Shown here in pieces: positions 25,868-32,716 of a stretch of DNA of 35,845 bases. Every line of letters starts with the position of its first letter. The first letter of the stretch is position 1. A program made the position numbers and the translations under genes. The stretch is taken from positions 1 to 35,845 of the forward strand of contig NBMY01000039.1 in NCBI GenBank assembly GCA_002212985.1. The letters are read 5' to 3'. The notes under the pieces are model-generated. The model made no database searches and was not told the DNA's origin. It worked only from the letters and a program-made list of their open reading frames with translations. This DNA comes from Sphingobacteriales bacterium TSM_CSS (GTDB lineage Bacteria; Bacteroidota; Bacteroidia; Chitinophagales; UBA2359).

Positions 25868-25898
25868 GGCGGGTATTGTTTACAGGTTATAAGTATGG

Positions 25899-27410
25899 CT
25901 ATTTTGCTTTTCGCCTAATTTGCCATTGGGTTCGGTGATGGTTATTTTGATTGCCGGCCGGTAGTACGGAAGTTGAAGCTGTTTGTGTTTTTTTCATTTC
26001 TTCCAGCGTAAGAGCGGCAATAAGAGCGGCTATTTGTGCTTCATCGGGGTTGCCCTGCGGGTGCAGCAGTTGGGGCGAAAAATGCAGTTTTACAAAATTG
26101 GTATCGAATTGGCCGGAGGTAAAAGCCGGGTGATTCATCACAAACATGCCGAAAGAAAGGGTATTTTCTATTCCAATAATCTTGTATTCTGCAATAGCGC
26201 GCTTCATTTTTTCAATGGCTTCGGCGCGGTTGGCGGCATGTACGGTAAGTTTGGCAATCATGGGGTCGTAGTAAATAGGAATGGTCATACCCTGTTCAAA
26301 GCCGTCGTCCACCCGAATGCCGGGTCCCTGGGGCGGTTTGTAGGTATGCAGGGTGCCAATATCGGGCAGAAAGTTATTGGCAGAGTCTTCGGCATAAACC
26401 CTTAGTTCAATAGCATGTCCATGAATTTTGAGGTCGTTTTGGGTAAACCGAAGGGGTTCGCCGCGGGCAATGCGCACCTGTTCTTTTACCAAATCTATGC
26501 CGGTTATCATTTCGGTAACAGGGTGTTCTACCTGCAGGCGGGTGTTCATTTCAAGGAAGTAGTAGTTCATTTGGTCGTCCACCAGAAACTCTACCGTGCC
26601 GGCGCCTACATAGCTGCAGGAGCGGGCTACATCAACGGCACTTTTACCCATTTTGGCGCGCAGTTCGGGGGTAAGAATGGCAGAGGGCGCTTCTTCAATT
26701 ACCTTTTGGTGGCGGCGTTGTATGGAGCATTCGCGCTCAAAAAAATGTACAATATTGCCGTGCATATCGCCAAGCACTTGTATTTCAATGTGGCGGGGCG
26801 AGGTTACAAATTTTTCAATAAACACCGAGCCGTCGCCGAAAGCGGCAGTGGCTTCGCTAATGGCGCGCTGCATTTGTTCTTCCAATTCTTCCTGGTTTTC
26901 TACAACGCGCATACCCTTGCCGCCGCCGCCGGCCGATGCCTTAATAAGAATGGGAAAACCGGTTTTTTCGGCTATGCGGTGAGCTTCGGCTACATCGGTA
27001 ATGGCCGTATCGGCGCCGGGCACCATCGGAATGTTGTAGCGCGCCGCCGCAGCTTTAGCTGCCAGTTTACTGCCCATGGTTTCTATGGCGGCAGGTGTGG
27101 GTCCAATAAAAATAAGCCCTGCATCGGTTACGGCCTGGGCAAAGGCGGCGTTTTCAGATAAAAAACCATAGCCCGGGTGTATGCCTTCTACCCCTAATTT
27201 TTTGGCAACCTCAATGATGTTGTTGCCTTTGAGGTAAGATTGGTTTGAGGGCGGCGGGCCAATACAAACTGCTTCATCGGCATAGCGAACATGGGGTGCG
27301 TTGCGGTCGGCTTCGGAATAAACCGCCACCGTTTGTATGCCCATTTCTTTGAGCGAGCGCATAATGCGAAGCGCAATTTCACCGCGGTTGGCAACTAAAA
27401 TTTTCTTCAT
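25899..27410 (-). CDS. accC: Acyl-CoA carboxylase biotin carboxylase subunit
   Basis: This 503-residue cytosolic enzyme carboxylates biotin on a carrier protein using ATP and bicarbonate. MKKILVANRGEIALRI at the start fixes the ATG at 27410; an upstream in-frame ATG at 27512 would add 34 unrelated residues. Visible motifs are EGIHPGYGFLSEN, the ATP-grasp glycine loop KASAGGGGKGMR, HIEIQVLGD, ERECSIQRRHQKVIEE, and the catalytic MNTRLQVEHPVTE. The C-terminal 50 or so residues run past the usual 450-residue AccC length as a polar tail rich in Gln, Asn and Lys, without a biotinyl (MKM) domain. The carrier and carboxyltransferase genes are not adjacent. It may serve acetyl-CoA or propionyl-CoA carboxylase; the tail slightly favours the latter type. 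It heads a three-gene cluster. Confidence 0.93.
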   Translation of the reverse strand: MKKILVANRGEIALRIMRSLKEMGIQTVAVYSEADRNAPHVRYADEAVCIGPPPSNQSYLKGNNIIEVAKKLGVEGIHPGYGFLSENAAFAQAVTDAGLIFIGPTPAAIETMGSKLAAKAAAARYNIPMVPGADTAITDVAEAHRIAEKTGFPILIKASAGGGGKGMRVVENQEELEEQMQRAISEATAAFGDGSVFIEKFVTSPRHIEIQVLGDMHGNIVHFFERECSIQRRHQKVIEEAPSAILTPELRAKMGKSAVDVARSCSYVGAGTVEFLVDDQMNYYFLEMNTRLQVEHPVTEMITGIDLVKEQVRIARGEPLRFTQNDLKIHGHAIELRVYAEDSANNFLPDIGTLHTYKPPQGPGIRVDDGFEQGMTIPIYYDPMIAKLTVHAANRAEAIEKMKRAIAEYKIIGIENTLSFGMFVMNHPAFTSGQFDTNFVKLHFSPQLLHPQGNPDEAQIAALIAALTLEEMKKTQTASTSVLPAGNQNNHHRTQWQIRRKAK

Positions 27411-27469
27411 GCTGTTAATGGTATAACCGGTTAACCGGGTTTTTTGAGTATTAGTAGCTTTTTGCCCTG

Positions 27470-27500
27470 CAAAGATGCTGTTTTTTCTTTGTAAAACAAA
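27470..27500 (-). promoter_or_regulatory. Promoter of the biotin carboxylase cluster (TTTG-N19-CATCTTTG)
   Basis: On the minus strand TTTG (27500-27497) and CATCTTTG (27477-27470) are separated by exactly 19 nt, the Bacteroidota -33/-7 spacing. The -7 box has one mismatch to TAnnTTTG. It lies 60 nt before the ATG at 27410. Confidence 0.55.
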
Positions 27501-27584
27501 TACCTTCCGCATTGGTTAAACCGATGTTGCTATATTGTGGTCTAAATAAATGCATAAAGTATTTCACCTTCAATAACACTTTAT

Positions 27585-28376
27585 ATGAAAAAGATATTTT
27601 TTGCCATTTTGCTTGCCTTTTTGGGAAGTGTGTGGGTAGGTAAACAATCGTTGTATGCGCAGGAATTGTCGGTTCTGCATATAAAAATGTACAACGAAGC
27701 TCCTATCACCATTGTATTGGACGGCATCCGTTTTAAAGATATTCGCCCGTCTTTTACCATACGCAATGTGCCGCCGGGCAACCATTTTCTGAAAGTATAT
27801 AAACAGAGAAAAAACAGGTGGAGTATGCGGCTTGTTTTTGTGGATTACATAGTAGTTCCCGAAAACAGCGAGATATTTGCCTACATTGATTCTAACGGAC
27901 GTTTCAGAATTCACGATACCAGACCTGTTAATGTAAGACCTGAACGCGACCCCAATGACCCCTATGCCGATGAGGTTCAACCGCAACCAAGGCCGCGCCC
28001 TGCCGATACCAGACCCGATGCCGGACAGCAGCAACAGGCACAGAGTAATGCCGCGCAGCCCATGCAGCCGGCTCCGGGCATGCCCGATGCCGATTTTGAA
28101 CAACTGCGCAATGCCATGAAAAGCCAGGATTACGACGATACGCGGTTAAATACAGCCAAACAGGCTATTACGGGCAAGCGCCTTAATTGCAATCAATTGG
28201 GGCTATTGCTGGATGTTATGAGTTTTGAAAGTTCCAAGATGGAGTTGGTAAAATTTGCTTACCCATTCCTTACCGATAAAGACGCGCTGAATACCGTTTA
28301 CAACCGGTTTAAATTTAACAGCAGTATTGACGAACTGAAGAAGTTGGGCGGCGGAACCCCGGCAGGCGGCCGCTAA
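27585..28376 (+). CDS. Secreted DUF4476 protein
   Basis: This 263-residue protein has a clear signal peptide (MKKIFFAILLAFLGS, cleavage near LYA|QE at residue 25). Residues 27-120 are a beta-rich domain (HIKMYNEAPITIVLDG, IRNVPPGNHFLKVYK). Residues about 120-165 are a Pro/Gln/Asp-rich linker. Residues 168-255 match the helical DUF4476 module: FEQLRNAMKSQDYDDTRLNT, LNCNQLGLLLDVMSFESSKM, FAYPFLTDKDALNTV. That module is common in exported Bacteroidota proteins and has no assigned function. The gene is alone, divergent from the biotin carboxylase cluster and convergent with an FKBP lipoprotein gene. A weak TATATTGT (27531-27538) could be its -7 box. Confidence 0.85.
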   Translation: MKKIFFAILLAFLGSVWVGKQSLYAQELSVLHIKMYNEAPITIVLDGIRFKDIRPSFTIRNVPPGNHFLKVYKQRKNRWSMRLVFVDYIVVPENSEIFAYIDSNGRFRIHDTRPVNVRPERDPNDPYADEVQPQPRPRPADTRPDAGQQQQAQSNAAQPMQPAPGMPDADFEQLRNAMKSQDYDDTRLNTAKQAITGKRLNCNQLGLLLDVMSFESSKMELVKFAYPFLTDKDALNTVYNRFKFNSSIDELKKLGGGTPAGGR

Positions 28377-28459
28377 GCAATTGCCCGAAAAGAATAACCG
28401 CTTAGGAGCTATACCTGTCATCTCAGCATTTTCGTTTGCAGCATTGCAAATTTGAAGCG

Positions 28460-28539
28460 TTTAACCGCAAGGAACGCAAAAGATAATCGCACAAAGTAAT
28501 TGTGTACGTTGACAACTCCATGCGGTCTGTGCGGTAAAA
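28460..28539. repeat. Degenerate palindromic intergenic repeat (CGCAAAG-type)
   Basis: The outer arms TTTAACCGCAAGGA (28460-28473) and TCTGTGCGGTAAAA (28526-28539) are inverted copies matching at 11 of 14 positions. The interior has CGCA- and CAAAG-rich words (ACGCAAAAG, TCGCACAAAG). It looks like a decayed copy of the dispersed CGCAAAG...CTTTGCG palindromes scattered between genes in many Bacteroidota. No other copy is in this window. Confidence 0.5.
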
Positions 28540-28641
28540 CGAAAGAAATGTAGCTATGAACAGGGCTAAAAAAAGCGCTTATCTAAGTACTTGCCGAAAA
28601 GTTGGATAGCTGCCGCGCTTTGTAGCGGAAAACCACCAATA

Positions 28642-28679
28642 AAAAAGCGAAACAGACAATGCTGCCTGTTTCGCTTTTT
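28642..28679. terminator. Perfect bidirectional terminator between DUF4476 and FKBP genes
   Basis: AAAAAGCGAAACAG (28642-28655) pairs perfectly over 14 bp with CTGTTTCGCTTTTT (28666-28679), with a 10-nt loop and T runs on both strands. It lies between convergent genes ending at 28376 and 28713. Confidence 0.93.
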
Positions 28680-28712
28680 GTTTGAGCCAAATGTTATGCA
28701 ATAGGTAACAGG

Positions 28713-29693
28713 TTATTTACCCTCATTTGCGCCCCCTTTTGCCGGAGGTGTTTGTTTGGCGGGCATGGTTGTGGGCAATTTAGCCGTAGAGGTGTTGCCT
28801 GCCGGAGTTGTGGTAGTTTGCAGTTTTGCAGGAGCGGAACTGGCCGGTTTAACCGGTTCGCCTTCTACAACATCATCAATTTCTACATCATAAACCAAAA
28901 CAGAGTTAGCCGGCAACGAACCGCGTTGGCGCTCGCCATAACCAAGCGTTGAGGGAACAATGAGTTTGCCTTTTCCGCCCTTTTTAATAAGCGCAATACC
29001 ATCGCGCAGCCCTTTTACCTGTCTGTTCATGGGCATTTCAACCGCAGCGCCTTTTGAACTTTCTACTTCTTTGCCATCTAAGAGGGTAAGGCTGTATTTC
29101 ATTTTTACCACTAAGTTGTTGCCTTCGGGCATAGCGCCGGTGCCCGGCTTGGTAATGCTGTAACGCACACCGCTGGGGGCAGTTTCCATTTTAAGGTTGT
29201 TTTTGGCAATATACTCGTTAATGAGTTTGGCATCGGCATCGTCCTGTGCTTTTTTCTTGGCTTCCACTTCTGCCTGATACTCTTGTTCAGATTGTACTTT
29301 CAGCAGGGAGATGGTATATTTAATTTTTCCGCCTTTTTTAACAAAGTTAGGCAGGCGGTCACCGTAAATCGAGTCGGCCGGAACCAGTAAGGTAGCACTG
29401 TCGCCGGCTGCCATTTGGGTAATACCGTCGTTTAAAGCGCCTTTAAACAAAGTTTCCTGAAATTTAAAGGAAAGCGGCCGGTTGTTGCGGTAAGAAGAAA
29501 AAATAATCGAATCGTTTTCGGTGGCGTATTGCATGTTAAGCGTAAGATAATCGCCAATTTTAGCTTTGGGCCCGTTACTTTTGGTATGAAGGGTATATTC
29601 CAGTCCTTTGGCGGTTTTGGTATGTCCGCCGCCTGTGTTGCAGGCTGTGAAAATGAGTGCAAACAACATTAAAGAAAGAGCAATATTTTTCAT
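28713..29693 (-). CDS. FKBP-type peptidyl-prolyl isomerase lipoprotein with tandem FKBP domains
   Basis: This 326-residue protein has a signal peptide and lipobox FTAC (Cys18), so it is a periplasmic-facing lipoprotein. It contains two FKBP-like domains. The first (about 28-132: GDYLTLNMQYATENDSIIFSS, ITQMAAGDSATLLVPADSIY) is atypical. The second (about 172-276: VVKMKYSLTLLDGKEVESSK, LRDGIALIKKGGKGKLIVPS, LGYGERQRGSLPANSVLVYD) is closer to the canonical domain. A Lys/Glu/Ala-rich helix (about 135-165) joins them. The last 50 residues are a Pro/Thr/Ala/Lys low-complexity tail. FKBP proteins speed proline cis-trans isomerisation in exported proteins. The gene lies just downstream of another FKBP lipoprotein gene on the same strand but is separated from it by a terminator. 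How active the first domain is cannot be told. Confidence 0.9.
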   Translation of the reverse strand: MKNIALSLMLFALIFTACNTGGGHTKTAKGLEYTLHTKSNGPKAKIGDYLTLNMQYATENDSIIFSSYRNNRPLSFKFQETLFKGALNDGITQMAAGDSATLLVPADSIYGDRLPNFVKKGGKIKYTISLLKVQSEQEYQAEVEAKKKAQDDADAKLINEYIAKNNLKMETAPSGVRYSITKPGTGAMPEGNNLVVKMKYSLTLLDGKEVESSKGAAVEMPMNRQVKGLRDGIALIKKGGKGKLIVPSTLGYGERQRGSLPANSVLVYDVEIDDVVEGEPVKPASSAPAKLQTTTTPAGNTSTAKLPTTMPAKQTPPAKGGANEGK

Positions 29694-29881
29694 AAGCAGT
29701 ATTTATTTTGAATGTGTGATGAAGATTAATTTGTTAAATAAACAGGTACAGTACAAGAATTAGGTTTAATAAAACAGCGCATTGCGCGCTTTTTTAAATA
29801 GTTGCTGCTGTACGTTTAAGTTTTGGCATAAGACAAGTATAAATATAAGGAACCGGGTTAAGATATGGCTGAGTAAAATTA

Positions 29882-29934
29882 ATAAAACAGTCCATAGTTG
29901 CTGGAATAATCCAACCGGCTATGGACTGTTTTAT
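29882..29934. terminator. Perfect 16-bp-stem hairpin after the second FKBP gene
   Basis: ATAAAACAGTCCATAG (29882-29897) and CTATGGACTGTTTTAT (29919-29934) pair perfectly over 16 bp, with a 21-nt loop that can pair weakly inside itself. It starts 22 nt after the stop codon of the minus-strand FKBP gene ending at 29956. On that strand the 3' arm ends TGTTTTAT, a short U-rich tail. Confidence 0.82.
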
Positions 29935-29955
29935 CTAAAACAAAGCGGTAAATGC

Positions 29956-30513
29956 TTATTTTACCTCAAGCAGTTCGATATCGAAAACCAAAACCGAATT
30001 AGCCGGAATGTTTGGGCCTACCTGTCTTGGGCCGTAAGCCAAACCCGAAGGAATGATTATTTTGCCTTTTCCGCCGGGTTTAAACAGCGGAATACCTTCC
30101 TGCCAGCCGCGAATTACGCCTCTGAGCGGAAATTCGGTGGGTTCTCCACGGTCGTAAGAAGAGTCAAACTTGGTTCCGTCTAACAGGGTTCCGGCGTAAT
30201 GAACCTTTACGGTACTTTCAAGGGTAGGGTTTTTACCTTTGCCTTCTTTTTCTATAACATAAAAAATGCCCGATTCGGTAGATTTGGCGTTGAGTTTTTT
30301 CTCTTCAACAAACTTTTTAATCAGTTCGCCGTCAACGCGGGCTTGTTCCTGTGGGTCAACGGTTTGTGAGGGGGGCGGGGTGGGAGGTGGCGTTTGTGTA
30401 TTGGCAGCCTCTTGTTTTTGTTCGGTTTTGTTACCGCTATCTTCTTTTTTGTCTTGGCTGCAGGCTGCAAAGAAGAGTAGTGAAGCGGCCATTAAGACAG
30501 CAATTTTTTTCAT
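29956..30513 (-). CDS. FKBP-type peptidyl-prolyl isomerase lipoprotein
   Basis: This 185-residue protein starts at the ATG at 30513 (MKKIAVLMAASLLFFAAC, lipobox Cys18); an in-frame ATG at 30576 adds 21 residues before the signal and is less likely. After the lipid-anchor cysteine comes a charged and Pro-rich linker (TPPPTPPPSQ), a helical segment (residues 57-75), then one canonical FKBP domain: VKVHYAGTLLDGTKFDSSYD, VIRGWQEGIPLFKPGGKGKI, IIPSGLAYGPRQVGPNIPAN, SVLVFDIELLEV. The Tyr, Phe-Asp, Trp and Tyr-Gly residues of the active pocket are all present, so isomerase activity is likely. It is a periplasmic folding catalyst by family knowledge. It has its own candidate promoter and terminator. 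Confidence 0.93.
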   Translation of the reverse strand: MKKIAVLMAASLLFFAACSQDKKEDSGNKTEQKQEAANTQTPPPTPPPSQTVDPQEQARVDGELIKKFVEEKKLNAKSTESGIFYVIEKEGKGKNPTLESTVKVHYAGTLLDGTKFDSSYDRGEPTEFPLRGVIRGWQEGIPLFKPGGKGKIIIPSGLAYGPRQVGPNIPANSVLVFDIELLEVK

Positions 30514-30561
30514 AACTAAGCCAGAATTTTTTATGTTAGTAAAAGAGTAAAAAATCGGGTG

Positions 30562-30569
30562 CAAAGGTA
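30562..30569 (-). promoter_or_regulatory. Candidate -7 box TACCTTTG for the single-domain FKBP gene
   Basis: On the minus strand this reads TACCTTTG, a perfect TAnnTTTG match 48 nt upstream of the ATG. The nearest TTTG (30588-30585) is 15 nt further upstream, shorter than the usual 19-20 nt. Confidence 0.5.
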
Positions 30570-30614
30570 ATAACATTCAACACGCAAATTAAGCTGTTTG
30601 CCAAAATAATTGCA

Positions 30615-31631
30615 CTAAACGGCAAAAATAGTGGGGGCCAACTCTGTTTCATAAGCCGGAAGCAGCTCTGTCAATTGTTTTAAGGTATTGGTAAGCGATA
30701 AACCCGAACTGCCGCCGGCTGCATTTTTGTGCCCTCCGCCGTTAAAGTGCTTTGCTGCAAATTCATTTACTGCAAAATCGCCTTTAGACCTGAACGACAG
30801 GCGAACTTCTTCAGAGGTTTCTTTCAGCATAACAGAAAATTTAATTTCTGTTATGCTGAGCGGGTAATTCACAACACCTTCCATATCGCCGGCTTTGTAA
30901 TTAAAGCGGGTTAAGTCTTCTTTACTCAGCCAAATTACGGCAGTGCTGTATTCGGGAAAAATGCGCAGTTTTTCGGTAATGCAGTATCCCAGCAGGCGCA
31001 ACCTGTCCTCACTGAAATTATCAAACAAAGCATCGTTAATTTTTGCCACGTCTGCCCCTTTCTCCATTAAAAAGGCGGTAATGCGGTAGGCATTGGCGCT
31101 AAGATTGTATTTAAACCTGCCGGTGTCAGAGCATATTCCGGCGTAAATGCAATTGGCTATATGGTGGTTAATGCGCTTTTTCTGTCCCAGCATTTCAATA
31201 AACCTGAACACCAGTTCGGCAGCAGAACTTGCCTTTATGTCCCAAAGGGCAAAATCTACTTTCAGGTCGGGCAATAAATGGTGGTCAATCATAATTTTTA
31301 CGGCATTCGATTGGGTCAGCAAATTTTCCATGCCCTTTGCCCTTGACGCTGTGTTAAAATCAAGTGCAAAAATAACGCCGGCATCTTTCAGCAGACGCGC
31401 GCCTTCGTCGGGTTCGCTTTCAAAAATCAGAATTTCCTCGTTGTGGGGTAAAAACTGCAGGTAGTGTGCGTGGGCAGTGGGCACAATAACTTTTGCACTA
31501 TGCCGCAAACCAAGTAAAAAATGGTACAACCCCAAAGAAGCACCAATAGCGTCGCCATCAGGTGCGGTATGGGTAACGATGGCTATTTTTTGAGGGCTGC
31601 TCAGGAGGTTGGCAATACTTTCAATATCCAT
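30615..31631 (-). CDS. DHH/DHHA1 phosphoesterase, NrnA-like nanoRNase / pAp phosphatase
   Basis: This 338-residue cytosolic protein starts at the ATG at 31631 (MDIESIANLL); in-frame upstream codons back to 31748 lack family similarity. The DHH domain has HTAPDGDAIGAS (His21, Asp25, Asp27), ALDFN (Asp91), IDHH (Asp116-His118) and CSDTGRF (Asp169), the full metal-binding set. The C-terminal DHHA1 domain has FNGGGHKNAAGG, which binds substrate phosphate. Proteins with this layout degrade 2-5-nt RNA and dephosphorylate 3'-phosphoadenosine 5'-phosphate. Codons for about residues 258-269 contain a perfect 15-bp-arm inverted repeat (30824-30859). The gene is divergent from ndk. The family is firm; the balance between RNase and phosphatase activity is unknown. 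Confidence 0.92.
   Translation of the reverse strand: MDIESIANLLSSPQKIAIVTHTAPDGDAIGASLGLYHFLLGLRHSAKVIVPTAHAHYLQFLPHNEEILIFESEPDEGARLLKDAGVIFALDFNTASRAKGMENLLTQSNAVKIMIDHHLLPDLKVDFALWDIKASSAAELVFRFIEMLGQKKRINHHIANCIYAGICSDTGRFKYNLSANAYRITAFLMEKGADVAKINDALFDNFSEDRLRLLGYCITEKLRIFPEYSTAVIWLSKEDLTRFNYKAGDMEGVVNYPLSITEIKFSVMLKETSEEVRLSFRSKGDFAVNEFAAKHFNGGGHKNAAGGSSGLSLTNTLKQLTELLPAYETELAPTIFAV
30824..30859. repeat. Perfect inverted repeat inside the NrnA-like coding sequence
   Basis: TCAGCATAACAGAAA (30824-30838) is followed after ATTTAA by its exact reverse complement TTTCTGTTATGCTGA (30845-30859). It lies wholly within coding sequence on the minus strand, spanning residues SITEIKFSVML. It has no following T run, so it is not a standard terminator. 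Confidence 0.9.
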
Positions 31632-31717
31632 TATCTGAATATAAGATTTGATTAATGAAAAATGGGAATTACAATATTCTTCACAAAAGAATGGTTGTTG
31701 GTTCAAATAAAACCGGG

Positions 31718-31725
31718 CAAATATA
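31718..31725 (-). promoter_or_regulatory. Candidate -7 box TATATTTG for the NrnA-like gene
   Basis: This is a perfect TAnnTTTG match on the minus strand, 86 nt upstream of the chosen ATG at 31631. It supports the shorter start, because the ATG at 31748 would lie upstream of this promoter. No clear -33 element is seen. Confidence 0.4.
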
Positions 31726-31888
31726 GTGTCACCCAAAACGATGTGCACACTGTGTTAAAACTGTGCAGTTTGCGCGCGGGCAACATCGGGGTAGCCAGTA
31801 CATAACACTTGTAACTCCTTTTGGGGTTTAATTTGAAGTAAAAAGAGGAAAAAATATTTCCATTCACCCAATTTACGCGGGTTGTAAC

Positions 31889-31896
31889 TATCTTTG
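31889..31896 (+). promoter_or_regulatory. Promoter -7 box TATCTTTG for ndk
   Basis: TATCTTTGCACC is a strong Bacteroidota-type -7 region 54 nt before the ndk ATG. It is nearly identical to the -7 region of the first str-operon promoter (TATCTTTGCACT). The -33 element is poor. Confidence 0.62.
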
Positions 31897-31950
31897 CACC
31901 CCGAAAAATATTTCACCATCATTTCCGAATAACGAAATAAACACCAGAAC

Positions 31951-32370
31951 ATGTCAGGAAACAGAACTTTTACCATGATTAAGCCCGATGCAGTAAAGCT
32001 AAACCATACCGGCGCCATTTTGGCACAAATTATTGCAGGCGGTTTTCGCATTGTTGCCATGAAATACACCAAACTCAGCGCCGAAAAGGCAGGTGAGTTT
32101 TACGCCATTCACAAAGAACGCCCCTTTTACGGAGAACTGGTAGCCTTTATGTCTTCGGGCCCCATTGTGGCAGCCATTTTAGAAAAAGACAATGCCGTTG
32201 AAGATTTCAGAACCCTTATTGGCAGTACCGACCCGGCAAAAGCTGCCGAAGGCACCGTAAGAAAATTGTACGGAACCAATGTGGGCGAAAACGCCGTACA
32301 TGGTTCAGACTCCGATGAAAATGCAAAAATAGAAGGCGATTTCTTTTTTAATGCTTTTGAGCGTTTCTAA
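31951..32370 (+). CDS. ndk: Nucleoside diphosphate kinase
   Basis: This 139-residue enzyme transfers the gamma-phosphate of ATP to other nucleoside diphosphates, balancing NTP and dNTP pools in the cytosol. The N-terminal [19 protein letters not shown] is the family signature. NAVHGSDS contains the catalytic His117 that is phosphorylated during the reaction. [17 protein letters not shown] carries the conserved Lys-Glu-Arg-Pro-Phe and the Kpn-loop region. Length is normal for bacterial NDKs (about 140). It has its own promoter and is followed by a structured hairpin rather than a standard terminator. Confidence 0.97.
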   Translation: MSGNRTFTMIKPDAVKLNHTGAILAQIIAGGFRIVAMKYTKLSAEKAGEFYAIHKERPFYGELVAFMSSGPIVAAILEKDNAVEDFRTLIGSTDPAKAAEGTVRKLYGTNVGENAVHGSDSDENAKIEGDFFFNAFERF

Positions 32371-32391
32371 AAAATAAGCCTATATATATAA

Positions 32392-32440
32392 GGTATGCAG
32401 CAGGGGGGGCAGCTTGCCGGAAAACGCTCGGCTGCATACC
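32392..32440 (+). other. Structured hairpin downstream of ndk
   Basis: GGTATGCAGC (32392-32401) pairs perfectly with GCTGCATACC (32431-32440). The 29-nt interior contains GGGGGGG and can form smaller stems (GGCA/TGCC and CCG/CGG). No T run follows (GTTATAACATT), so it may be an RNA stabiliser or processed 3' end rather than an intrinsic terminator. Confidence 0.6.
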
Positions 32441-32514
32441 GTTATAACATTAACCCGCATAAGACACCCCCTAAATCAATAATCATTATTTTTTGACAAT
32501 TTTTTTGCAAAAAA

Positions 32515-32546
32515 TTTGTAGCAGTACAATAAACTTCTTATCTTTG
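32515..32546 (+). promoter_or_regulatory. str operon promoter P1 (TTTG-N20-TATCTTTG)
   Basis: TTTG (32515-32518) and TATCTTTG (32539-32546) are separated by 20 nt, a full match to the Bacteroidota housekeeping promoter. The -7 box lies 170 nt before the rpsL ATG, giving a leader of roughly 160 nt. Confidence 0.75.
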
Positions 32547-32659
32547 CACTCGCTTTCCAAAAAAGCACCGTTCGCTTGTTCGTTTAACTGGGCGGCGGGT
32601 GCAGTTAAGCCAGAAAAAAATCAGAAAATTGCCCTGCAAGTAAAAAATGAAATACTTGC

Positions 32660-32690
32660 TTGGTTATTGTTTACTTTGTTTGTACCTTTG
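32660..32690 (+). promoter_or_regulatory. str operon promoter P2 (TTG-N20-TACCTTTG)
   Basis: TTG (32660-32662) and TACCTTTG (32683-32690) are separated by 20 nt. The -7 box ends 26 nt before the rpsL ATG, so transcripts from here would have a very short leader containing AGAAAGG, a Shine-Dalgarno-like stretch. Confidence 0.68.
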
Positions 32691-32716
32691 CACGACCAAA
32701 AAAAGAAAGGTTAAAA

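Larger units (their letters stand above)
28377..28712. other. 336-bp intergenic region between convergent genes
   Basis: No gene is visible. The region holds a degenerate palindromic element (28460-28539) resembling the dispersed CGCAAAG-type repeats of Bacteroidota, and a strong bidirectional terminator (28642-28679). Confidence 0.6.
31632..31950. other. 319-bp divergent intergenic region between the NrnA-like gene and ndk
   Basis: No gene is visible. Each flank has a promoter-like element: TATATTTG on the minus strand (31718-31725) and TATCTTTG on the plus strand (31889-31896). The middle contains short GTGCACAC and CTGTGCAG words but no strong hairpin. Confidence 0.55.
32371..32716. other. 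346-bp region between ndk and rpsL
   Basis: No gene is visible. From left to right it holds a long-stem structure with a G7 run (32392-32440), then two tandem promoters for the ribosomal operon (32515-32546 and 32660-32690). Confidence 0.7.

Noticed and set aside
26415..27161. Plus-strand open frame of 248 codons opposite the biotin carboxylase gene
   Set aside because: The minus frame carries all catalytic motifs of biotin carboxylase. The plus frame is Gly/Phe/His-rich, as expected for the complement of such a gene.
27570..28103. Minus-strand open frame of 177 codons opposite the DUF4476 gene
   Set aside because: The plus frame has a signal peptide and a recognised C-terminal domain. The antisense frame has neither.
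29776..29795. Terminator-like AGCGC/GCGCT hairpin followed by six T on the plus strand
   Set aside because: The stem is only 5 bp and no plus-strand gene lies upstream for it to terminate, so it is probably chance.
32660..32716. N-terminal extension of S12 starting at 32660
   Set aside because: It overlaps promoter P2 and encodes residues absent from S12. Homology fixes the start at 32717.
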